From an uncultured Verrucomicrobiota bacterium (GTDB lineage Bacteria > Verrucomicrobiota > Verrucomicrobiia > Chthoniobacterales > SZAS-18), in assembly GCA_937873255.1 (NCBI GenBank), contig CALMVM010000157.1:1-5694 (forward strand): a stretch of DNA of 5,694 nt, given 5' to 3'. The position numbers and the translations under genes were made by a program. Below the pieces are notes generated by a model. The model did not search any database. It was not told where the DNA came from and saw nothing but the letters and a program-made list of their open reading frames with translations. Position 1 is the first letter of the stretch, and the number at the start of each line of letters is the position of its first letter. This document shows, piece by piece, positions 1-5,645 of the stretch.

Positions 1-1
1 C

Positions 2-679
2 GCGGAGACCTGGCAACCGTCGGCGGCGACCGCGCCGGGGCGCGCGCTGGCGTTTGGCGGTCGGCTCTGGGTGACGGGGCGCGAGGAGGAATTACCGGCC
101 CTGCGCGCGGCTCATCCGGGCAAGCCCGTCCTGTGCATCCCGGCGGCGATGGCGTTCGGCACCGGCGAGCACGCGACGACCGCGATGTGCCTGCGGCTGC
201 TGGCTGAAACCGCGCGCACTTTCGCCGGTTCCGGTGAGAGCGCGTGGGAATTGCTCGACCTCGGCAGCGGCAGCGGCGTCCTGGCGCTGGCGGGTAAATT
301 ATTCGGCGCGAGCGGCGCGCTCGGTTTGGAGAACGATCCGCACGCCGTCCGCACCGCCCGTGAAAACGCCATCCTGAACGGCGTGCGCGGGGTCCGCTTC
401 CGACGCGCGGATTTGCTCGGCGAATGGCCGCCGGACCGCCGGACGCGCTGGCAGGTCATCACCGCCAATTTGTTCAGCGAATTGCTGACCTCGCTGCTCC
501 CGCTCATCCGCCTCGCACTGGCGGACCATGGTTTTCTGATCGCCTCGGGCATTCTCGGCACGCAGGCCGACGACCTGGAAAAAGCTTTCACCCGAAACCG
601 CCTGGAGTTGATCGAGCGACGACAGCGCGGCAAATGGACGGCGTTCCTCGTGAGAACGGCCGCGACGCGGCGGGCATGA
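2..679 (+). CDS. prmA: Ribosomal protein L11 methyltransferase PrmA, 5'-truncated by window edge
   Basis: Cytoplasmic SAM-dependent enzyme that, in the PrmA family, methylates amino groups of ribosomal protein L11. The frame is open from base 2, so the gene begins left of the window; the GTG at 71 is an internal valine (segment GGRLWVTG) and not a start. Visible PrmA hallmarks are AFGTGEHATT at 152-181, which matches the family's AFGTG.H.TT signature; the SAM-binding loop DLGSGSGVLALA from 257; an acidic strand-2 end (LGLENDP) near 326-346; ARENAILNG; the ANLFSELL substrate-loop segment near 464-487; and a closing SGIL..Q.DDLEKAF and GKWTAFL block. About 225 residues are present against roughly 250-295 for complete members, so mainly the N-terminal substrate-recognition domain is missing. 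The stop TGA at 677-679 lies 19 bases from the stop of the converging MOSC gene. The family call is firm; activity on L11 is inferred from homology. Confidence 0.93.
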   Translation, partial: AETWQPSAATAPGRALAFGGRLWVTGREEELPALRAAHPGKPVLCIPAAMAFGTGEHATTAMCLRLLAETARTFAGSGESAWELLDLGSGSGVLALAGKLFGASGALGLENDPHAVRTARENAILNGVRGVRFRRADLLGEWPPDRRTRWQVITANLFSELLTSLLPLIRLALADHGFLIASGILGTQADDLEKAFTRNRLELIERRQRGKWTAFLVRTAATRRA

Positions 680-698
680 ACGCGCGATTAAACCCGGC

Positions 699-1556
699 TC
701 AACGACGGCCGGATTCCGGCACGACCGGATCGTTCACCCGCAATCGCCCGCCGGGTTCAGCGAGGATCGCGTTTTGCCCGAACACCACTTCGCCGTTCGC
801 GGTGCGCCGGTAGCCGGCCAGCGTGCGCAACGGCTCGGGGGTGCGTTCGAGCGTCTGCTGATCGGTGGTGGTGATGATGCAACGCCCGCACGGTTCGCCG
901 CCGAATAGACGCACTTCCCCGACCCGAAACGCCTTCCAGGTATCTTCCTCGTAAGGCGCATCGCAACCTTGCACCACGAGGTTGGGCCGGAACCGGTCCA
1001 TGGCGAGCGGCTCGGGCAGATCGAGCCGGCGGTTGAGGTCGGCGAGCGATTCCTCCGAGACGACGAGCAGCGGATAGCCGTCCGGGAAAGCAATTTCCAC
1101 GGGACGGGCGAGCGCGTCGGGGTGGACGTTCTCCGGGATGAATTCGGCGGGCCGCACGCGGTTTGATCGCGCCCCGGTCGTGACGAGGCGGCAACTTTCT
1201 CCGAGAGCGTCCGAGAGCCAGGCGGCGGACAGATCGCCGGTGTCGTCGGCCACGACGGTGTCGCGCCAAACGAGGACCTCGCGTGTTTCCCGGGCCGGCA
1301 CGCCTTCGGGAACTCGCCAGGGAACCCGGAATTCGCCCGCCCCGGGGGCACGCAGGATGAGGGCGTCGGGCGCCAGTTCCGTTTCGACGTGCGCGAGCGC
1401 GGGGGTCGCGCGTTGCGTCATCTGCTGGCCGTGGGGATCGACGACGAGCATCTCGCGGTCGTGGACGATGCCGCGCCGGTCCAATGTCGCCTCGGTCAAG
1501 GCCACGCCCCGGCACGATTTCACGGGGTAGCAATAGAGGGCGGAGAGTCGAGGCAT
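699..1556 (-). CDS. MOSC-domain oxidoreductase of the YcbX/mARC type (molybdenum cofactor)
   Basis: A 285-residue protein with an N-terminal MOSC_N beta-barrel domain (YPVKSCRG at residues 10-17, then DREMLVVD) and a C-terminal MOSC domain (FPDGYPLLVVSEESL at 157-171, MDRFRPNLVV at 186-195, PCGRC at 222-226). Proteins of this type bind a sulfurated molybdenum cofactor and reduce N-hydroxylated compounds. By alignment from memory with human mARC1, Cys226 corresponds to the molybdenum-ligating cysteine, and the tail EPLRTLAGYRR...VNDP also follows mARC. It stops after the MOSC domain, so it lacks the C-terminal 2Fe-2S ferredoxin domain of E. coli YcbX and would need a separate electron donor. 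The ATG at 1554-1556 is chosen because the motif-bearing region starts there; the frame stays open upstream to 1928, but that stretch is low-complexity Arg-rich and runs over the divergent gene. A weak GGAG lies 15 bases upstream. Substrate is unknown. Confidence 0.9.
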   Translation of the reverse strand: MPRLSALYCYPVKSCRGVALTEATLDRRGIVHDREMLVVDPHGQQMTQRATPALAHVETELAPDALILRAPGAGEFRVPWRVPEGVPARETREVLVWRDTVVADDTGDLSAAWLSDALGESCRLVTTGARSNRVRPAEFIPENVHPDALARPVEIAFPDGYPLLVVSEESLADLNRRLDLPEPLAMDRFRPNLVVQGCDAPYEEDTWKAFRVGEVRLFGGEPCGRCIITTTDQQTLERTPEPLRTLAGYRRTANGEVVFGQNAILAEPGGRLRVNDPVVPESGRR

Positions 1557-1780
1557 CGAACACAAGGATAGCTCCGCCGAGCGAGCGTGGCCTACGGAAA
1601 AATTATGCGCGGTCCGGCCGTCGAATCGGCACTGGCGACCGGCCGACATCGCGGCGATACTCTGAGGCCGGGAGTCGGATCGAATCGCCCGGCGGTCTCG
1701 CTGACTTCTCCCGACATTTTTCCGTTTGACGGTGCCCCGCCGTTTCTGAACGGTTCGCAGATCCTCCGAACCACGCTCGT
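1557..1780. promoter_or_regulatory. Divergent intergenic region between MOSC gene and GloVer-repeat gene
   Basis: These 224 bases separate two genes transcribed away from each other, so promoters in both directions should lie here. It is less G/C-dominated than the flanking genes, with short A/T tracts at 1598-1606 and 1717-1722. No clear operator palindrome or riboswitch-like fold was seen by eye. On the plus strand a TTGACG at 1726-1731 resembles a -35 box, but nothing at the proper distance resembles a -10 box. Confidence 0.4.
1602..1607 (-). promoter_or_regulatory. Candidate -10 box for the MOSC gene
   Basis: Read on the minus strand this is CATAAT, one mismatch from the sigma-70 -10 consensus, in a short A/T-rich patch within otherwise GC-rich DNA. 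It would start transcription about 38 bases before the ATG at 1556. No convincing -35 hexamer lies 16-18 bases upstream, so this is only a candidate. Confidence 0.25.
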
Positions 1781-3310
1781 ATGCACTTTCCCGCCTTCCT
1801 CCTTTCCGTCCGCAAACACGCCTTGCTGCTCTCCGTCGTGGCGGCGTGCGCATTCCCCTTCCCTGTCTTTGCGCAGTTGACGACCCTGTACAGCTTCGCT
1901 GGCAGCGACGGGGCCAACCCCGCCGCATCCCTGACGCGGGGCGGCGACGGCAATTTCTACGGGACGACCCCCGCCGGCGGGACCAACAACGCCGGCACGG
2001 TCTACCGGATCACGCCGGCCGGCATGTTGACGACGCTCTACAGTTTCACCGCGCCGGACGACAACGGCATCAACACCGACGGCTCGAAGCCGACGGCGGC
2101 GTTGGCGGCGGGCAGCGACGGGGCGTTTTACGGCGTGGCGCAAACGGGGGGAACCGCCGGCTTCGGGACCGTGTTCAGGATCACGACCGATGGCACGTTC
2201 GCCACGCTTTACAGTTTCAAAACGACCGACGGCAACAATCCCGTGGCCCCGTTGGCGCAAGGCAGCGACGGCAACTTCTACGGGACGACGCTCAACGGCG
2301 GCACGAACGCTTTCGGCACGGTCTACCGAATCACTTCCGGCGGCGCGTTGACCACGCTCTACAGCTTCGCGGCCGCCGACGGCTACGCGCCTTCCGGTGC
2401 GCTGGTGCAGAGCGGCGACGGCAATTTTTACGGCACGACGCGCTACGGCGGCGCGAACGGCGTGGGCACGGCTTTCCAGATCACGACGGGCGGCGGCTTC
2501 TCGACGATCTACAGCTTCGGCGGCAGCGCGGGTGCGAACCCGACGGCGGCGCTGGTGCGCGGCGGCGACGGCAATCTCTACGGCGTGGCCCCGTCGGGCG
2601 GCGCGAACGCTCGCGGGACGGTTTTCAAGCTCACCACCGGCGGGGCGGAAACCACGCTCCACGCGTTCAGCAGCGGCGAGAACGCCGTTTATCCGAGCGG
2701 CTTGCTGTTGGCCAGCGACGGCAACTTGTACGGGACCGCCGCTGGCGGTGGCGCCAACCGGGGGGCATTATTTCGGATTACCACGTCGGGCACGTTCACG
2801 AATCTTTACACCTTCGCGGGGACTGGCGACGGCAGTTATCCGCAGGCCGCGCCGGTCCAGGGCGGCGACGGCAACCTTTATGGAACCACGTCCAACGGCG
2901 GTTCGAAAGCCGACGGCACCGTGTTCAAGTTCGCGCTCGTTTCCCACCCGGCGTTTTTCGCGGGCGAGGTGGCGCTGTCCCAGGGCGTGTACTACTTGGC
3001 CTTCCCCGGCAACGGCAACATCTTCGGCTATTACGAATACCTGAGCGACCCGCACTTCATCTACCATTTCGACCTCGGTTTCGAGTACGTCTTCGACGCG
3101 GCGGATGGCCACGGTGGGGTCTATCTCTACGACTTCAAGAGCGGTGACTTCTTCTACACCTCGCCGACCTTCCCGTTCCCTTATCTGTATGACTTCACGC
3201 TGAAGGCATTCCTGTACTACTACCCGGACCCGACCAACCCACAGCGCTACAACACGAACGGCACGCGCTACTTTTACAACTTCTCCACGAACCAGACCAT
3301 CGTCCGGTAA
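1781..3310 (+). CDS. Exported GloVer-repeat protein with aromatic C-terminal domain
   Basis: A 509-residue predicted secreted or surface protein of unknown function. Residues 1-31 look like a Sec signal peptide: basic n-region (VRKH), hydrophobic core, and a likely cleavage after VFA, before Gln32. Residues 33-388 hold seven tandem copies of a 49-57 residue unit of the form TTLYSF...P.A.L..G.DGNFYGTT..GG....GTV.RIT..G, which is the Gloeo/Verruco (GloVer) repeat. Such spaced, Gly-rich repeats are consistent with a beta-propeller-like or beta-solenoid fold, though that is inference. Residues 389-509 form a different region extremely rich in Tyr and Phe (feature at 2945-3307). The PEP-CTERM sorting signal reported after this repeat in other verrucomicrobial proteins is absent: the tail ends NQTIVR with no hydrophobic helix. 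The ATG at 1781 is chosen because it precedes the signal peptide; no good Shine-Dalgarno sequence is visible. The oxidoreductase gene follows 49 bases later. Confidence 0.88.
   Translation: MHFPAFLLSVRKHALLLSVVAACAFPFPVFAQLTTLYSFAGSDGANPAASLTRGGDGNFYGTTPAGGTNNAGTVYRITPAGMLTTLYSFTAPDDNGINTDGSKPTAALAAGSDGAFYGVAQTGGTAGFGTVFRITTDGTFATLYSFKTTDGNNPVAPLAQGSDGNFYGTTLNGGTNAFGTVYRITSGGALTTLYSFAAADGYAPSGALVQSGDGNFYGTTRYGGANGVGTAFQITTGGGFSTIYSFGGSAGANPTAALVRGGDGNLYGVAPSGGANARGTVFKLTTGGAETTLHAFSSGENAVYPSGLLLASDGNLYGTAAGGGANRGALFRITTSGTFTNLYTFAGTGDGSYPQAAPVQGGDGNLYGTTSNGGSKADGTVFKFALVSHPAFFAGEVALSQGVYYLAFPGNGNIFGYYEYLSDPHFIYHFDLGFEYVFDAADGHGGVYLYDFKSGDFFYTSPTFPFPYLYDFTLKAFLYYYPDPTNPQRYNTNGTRYFYNFSTNQTIVR
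1877..2944 (+). repeat. Seven tandem GloVer repeats (~150 bp units) within the coding sequence
   Basis: Units start at 1877, 2027, 2198, 2348, 2498, 2648 and 2795, encoding 50, 57, 50, 50, 50, 49 and 50 residues. Each opens with a TTLYSF-like strand, has a central GDGNFYG-like motif and closes with GTVFRIT-like residues. At DNA level the centre recurs as GGCGACGGCAA followed by TTTCTACGG-type sequence. Unit 2 carries a seven-residue insertion after its first strand (DDNGINT region). Unit 6 is the most divergent: LHAF replaces LYSF, one residue is lost, and GALFRIT replaces GTVFRIT. The regular in-frame spacing and protein-level conservation show that this is a coding repeat and not a noncoding satellite. 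Confidence 0.92.
2945..3307 (+). other. Tyr/Phe-rich C-terminal domain of the GloVer protein (residues 389-509)
   Basis: About 35 of these 121 residues are Tyr or Phe and none is Trp. Short alternating aromatic segments recur: GVYYLAF, FGYYEYLSD, IYHFDLGFEYVFD, GVYLYDF, PYLYDF, AFLYYYPD and RYFYNF, separated by Gly, Asp, Pro or Asn turns. This suggests a compact all-beta domain built of short hairpins with aromatic faces. From memory, very similar C-termini occur on otherwise unrelated large exported proteins of Verrucomicrobia, which would make it a modular surface-anchoring or sorting domain. That recollection was not checked here, and I know of no assigned function. Confidence 0.6.
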
Positions 3311-3359
3311 ATCGACCGGAGCCAGCGACGGGGTGCGCTCCGATTCAGCACTCACCCAT

Positions 3360-4505
3360 ATGAGTTTGCTTCATCCATTCAGAGAACGTTCGGACGGTCG
3401 GAAGGTGCGTTACGCCGTGGTCGGCGCGGGCTGGATCGCCCAGGAGGATTTCATGCCGGGCGTCGAACACACCGGCAACTCCGTGATGACCGCCATCGTC
3501 ACCGGCGACGCCGAGAAGGCACGCGAATTGTCGAAGATGTACGACATTGAGACGACCACCGACTACGCCGGTTTCGACGCGCTGCTCAAGTCGGGCAAGA
3601 TCGACGCGATCTATCTCGCCACGCCCAACTCCGACCACACGCCGTTCGTGGTCAAGGCGTTGGAGGCGGGTATTCATGTCCTCTGCGAAAAACCGATGGC
3701 CCCGACCGTCGAGGAGTGCCAGCAGATGATCGACGCCGGCCGCAAGAGCGGGGCGAAACTTATGATCGCCTACCGACTGCATTTCGAGGAGGCCACCGTC
3801 GAGGCCATCGAAACGGTGCGCGAGGGAACCATCGGCGAGCCGCGCTTTTTCAGCAGCACGTTCGCGCAACAGGTCGCGCGCGAGAACAGCCGCACCGACG
3901 CCAAAAACTGGGCCGGTCCGATGCCCGACATGGGACCGTATCCGCTCAACGCCGCGCGCCAGCTTTTCGAGTCGGAGCCGACGGAAGTGTTCGCGCAGAC
4001 GGCGAGCTTGAAGCAGCCGCGTTTCGCCGAAATCGAGGAGATGATTTCCGTGAACCTGAAATTTCCCGGCGAGCGACTCGCGCAGTTCACGATCAGCTAC
4101 GGGGCTAACCCGATGAGCCAGTACCGGATCGTCGGCACGGAGGGAGATCTGGAAGTCTCGCCCGGTTTCACGTGGCAGGAGGGTCTCACGCACACGCTGA
4201 CGGTCGGCGAGAAAAAGACCACCAAGACCTACGGCAAATCCGACCACTTCGGCGGGGAAACCAAATATTTCTCCGACTGCGTGCTCGACGACAAGCACCC
4301 GGAGCCGGACGGCGAGGAGGGGTTGGCGGACGTGCGGGTCATCAAGGCCATCGAGGAATCGCTGAAGACCGGCAGGGTGGTGACATTGCCGCCCGGACCG
4401 GCGCGCAAGCAGCGTCCGACGCGCGAGCAGATCATCAAGCTGAGTGCCGTCGCGCCCGGCAAGATGGTGGATGCCGCGCCGCCTGAAGAGGGCACGAAAT
4501 CGTGA
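3360..4505 (+). CDS. Gfo/Idh/MocA family oxidoreductase, glucose-fructose oxidoreductase-like
   Basis: A 381-residue NAD(P)-dependent dehydrogenase acting on a sugar or cyclitol-like substrate. The N-terminal Rossmann domain shows the dinucleotide loop GAGWIA (residues 22-27), LATPNSDHT at 86-94 and the family EKP motif at 110-112. The C-terminal alpha/beta domain shows MPDMGPYPLNAAR at 188-200. Lys111, Asp190 and Tyr194 occupy the same pattern as the Lys, Asp and Tyr of the Zymomonas glucose-fructose oxidoreductase active site, and the following RFAEIEEM and EEGLADVRVIKAIEES blocks also follow that subfamily. No Tat signal is present, so a cytoplasmic enzyme is expected; the Zymomonas enzyme is periplasmic. 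Start: the ATG at 3360 gives an N-terminus (LHPFRERSDGRKVRYAVVG) typical of homologues. A GTG at 3333 in frame with a GGAG 11 bases upstream would add nine residues and cannot be excluded. It lies 49 bases after the GloVer gene and could be cotranscribed. Substrate is not predictable from sequence alone. Confidence 0.9.
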   Translation: MSLLHPFRERSDGRKVRYAVVGAGWIAQEDFMPGVEHTGNSVMTAIVTGDAEKARELSKMYDIETTTDYAGFDALLKSGKIDAIYLATPNSDHTPFVVKALEAGIHVLCEKPMAPTVEECQQMIDAGRKSGAKLMIAYRLHFEEATVEAIETVREGTIGEPRFFSSTFAQQVARENSRTDAKNWAGPMPDMGPYPLNAARQLFESEPTEVFAQTASLKQPRFAEIEEMISVNLKFPGERLAQFTISYGANPMSQYRIVGTEGDLEVSPGFTWQEGLTHTLTVGEKKTTKTYGKSDHFGGETKYFSDCVLDDKHPEPDGEEGLADVRVIKAIEESLKTGRVVTLPPGPARKQRPTREQIIKLSAVAPGKMVDAAPPEEGTKS

Positions 4506-4532
4506 GGCAGATGGTAGGCCCAGGCAACAACC

Positions 4533-4733
4533 ATGTTTCCGTATCAATCCATCGCCGACGCGTTAGGTCCGTGGCGCGACCCTGACTTCAACAGCGGGCT
4601 AATTGAGCGGTGCAGGCAAGCGTGGACTAAACCACTCAAGGACCTCACCAATCAAGAGCTTGCCACCCTGCTGCGCCAGAGGATTGCCGTAGAGCATCTT
4701 TTGCCATTTGCTCGCCACAGGCTAGTGGTCTGA
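4533..4733 (+). pseudogene. CDI-type immunity-like gene, 3' end cut off by IS630 insertion
   Basis: A 66-residue reading frame starting 27 bases after the oxidoreductase stop. It reads WRDPDFNSGLIERCRQAW (residues 14-31), then a PLKDLTNQELATLLRQ block and IAVEHLLP (51-58). That layout recalls small proteins annotated as contact-dependent growth inhibition immunity proteins, which normally continue after the LLP.A..R segment with an acidic stretch and end near 90-100 residues. Here the host-like sequence runs to the codon CTA at 4722-4724; the last two codons (Val, Val) and the stop TGA at 4731-4733 appear to come from the left terminus of the IS630 element. No toxin gene or CdiA/CdiB partner is visible, although the missing 3' part and its neighbours may lie beyond the right edge. 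The start has only a poor Shine-Dalgarno sequence. The family call rests on recalled motif layout and is tentative; truncation is better supported. Confidence 0.6.
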
Positions 4734-5642
4734 GTTGGAAGTGCGTTGACGTTTGTGCGGGTGGGTGGAGGCTGGTAGATGCCTGGACCCAAAGCGCCTG
4801 CCTTAATTCTCACCGCCCCTGAGCGAGCGGAACTCGAACGTCTGGTGCGCCGGGTGCACGGCAGCCAAGCGGTGGCCACCCGCGCGCGCATCGTTCTGGC
4901 CTGCGCCGAACCGGGGGTGACCAACACCGCCGTCGCGCGGGAACTCGGGGTTTGCCGCCCCAGCGTCATCGAGTGGCGCGGGCGCTTTGCCGAGCAGCGG
5001 CTGGCGGGTCTCGTGGATGCGCCGCGTTCGGGGGCACCGCGCACCGTGCAAGACGAGCAGGTCGAACGCCTGCTGGTGCTGACCTTGGAAACGCAGCCAA
5101 AGAACGCCACGCATTGGAGCACGCGCACCATGGCCGCCCGCGCCGGGCTGAGCCAGACGATGGTCTCGCGGGTGTGGCGCGCCTTTGGTTTGCAACCTCA
5201 CCGGCAAGAGACCTTCAAGCTCTCCAACGATCCGGCCTTCGTGGACAAGGTACGCGACGTGGTCGGCCTGTACCTGCGTCCGCCGGACCGTGCGCTCGTG
5301 CTCAGTGTGGACGAGAAGCCGCAGATCCAAGCCCTGGAACGCACCGCCCCGGTGCTGCCGCTGCGACCCGGCCAACCCGAGCGGCACACTCACGACTACA
5401 AACGCCACGGCACCCTGGACCTCTTCGCGGCCCTGGACGTGCAAGCGGGCACGGTGATCGCTTCTTGCCAGGAGCGGCACCGCAGCGAGGAGTTCCGCGC
5501 CTTCTTGGACACCCTCGACGCCCGGGTGCCTGCCGACCTGGAGGTGCACCTGATCCTCGACAACGCCGCCACGCACAAGACCAAGCTGGTTGGCGACTGG
5601 CTGCGCCAGCGCCCGCGCTTCCACCTGCATTTTACGCCCACT
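4725..5642 (+). mobile_element. IS630-family insertion sequence, left part only, interrupted on the right
   Basis: The left boundary is placed just after the TA at 4723-4724, since IS630/Tc1-type elements insert at and duplicate TA, and this is where the immunity-like frame is lost. The element then has a 54-base leader (GTGGTCTGAGTTGGAAG...) and the transposase gene from 4779. The right boundary is the point where the transposase abruptly changes into an IS3-like terminus at 5643. The right inverted repeat, which should read as the reverse complement of about GTGGTCTGAGTTGG followed by TA, is not in the window. The left boundary could be off by a few bases because no intact mate is available. 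Confidence 0.7.
4767..4771 (+). promoter_or_regulatory. Ribosome binding site of the IS630 transposase
   Basis: GGAGG lies seven bases before the ATG at 4779, an ideal spacing and the strongest such site in the window. It fixes the transposase start and contrasts with the poor Shine-Dalgarno sequences of the neighbouring chromosomal genes. Confidence 0.7.
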
Positions 5643-5645
5643 TGA
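4779..5645 (+). pseudogene. IS630-family DDE transposase, C-terminally truncated by a second insertion
   Basis: A 288-residue N-terminal portion of an IS630-type transposase. Residues about 12-75 are the helix-turn-helix DNA-binding part (ERAELERLVRR, then NTAVARELGVCRPSVIEWRGRF). A linker follows with HWSTRTMAARAGLSQTMVSRVW at 112-133 and a catalytic DDE domain. The first two acidic residues are visible: Asp178 in LSVDEKPQIQALER and Asp261 in LILDNAATHKT. The frame stops right after FHLHFTPT, where family members continue SASWLNQVERFF; the third catalytic residue, the Glu of NQVE, is therefore lost along with about 50 C-terminal residues. The stop TGA at 5643-5645 is the first three bases of the incoming IS3-like terminus. 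This copy should be catalytically dead. The family call is firm from the DEKPQIQ and HFTPT motifs. Confidence 0.92.

Noticed and set aside
71..679. prmA beginning at the GTG at 71
   Set aside because: The frame is open to base 2 and the residues before 71 (LAFGGRLWV) fit the PrmA family; the true start lies outside the window.
1726..1754. Sigma-70 promoter for the GloVer gene based on TTGACG at 1726-1731
   Set aside because: No -10-like hexamer occurs at 16-18 bases; the -35 match alone is not enough.
1557..1928. N-terminal extension of the MOSC protein by 124 residues to a start at 1928
   Set aside because: The extension is Arg-rich low complexity, has no family match, and would run through the divergent promoter region and the signal peptide of the GloVer gene.
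1592..2662. A 356-codon open frame on the minus strand opposite the GloVer repeats
   Set aside because: Its apparent Val/Ala/Arg repeats are the antisense image of the GloVer units and it has no domain of its own.
1877..2944. CRISPR-like or satellite array
   Set aside because: The periodic DNA similarity is explained by in-frame protein repeats with about 150-base units, and there are no short identical repeats with unique spacers.
3317..3340. Terminator after the GloVer gene (GGAGC ... GCTCC inverted repeat)
   Set aside because: The stem is only five pairs with a 14-base loop, and no T-tract follows.
3345..4547. A 400-codon open frame on the minus strand opposite the oxidoreductase gene
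   Set aside because: It mirrors a well-supported gene. Its Arg/Leu/His-rich composition is typical of the antisense of GC-rich coding sequence, with no recognisable motif.
4533..4733. A complete contact-dependent inhibition or toxin-immunity system
   Set aside because: Only a truncated immunity-like fragment is visible; no CdiA, CdiB or toxin domain is encoded in the window.
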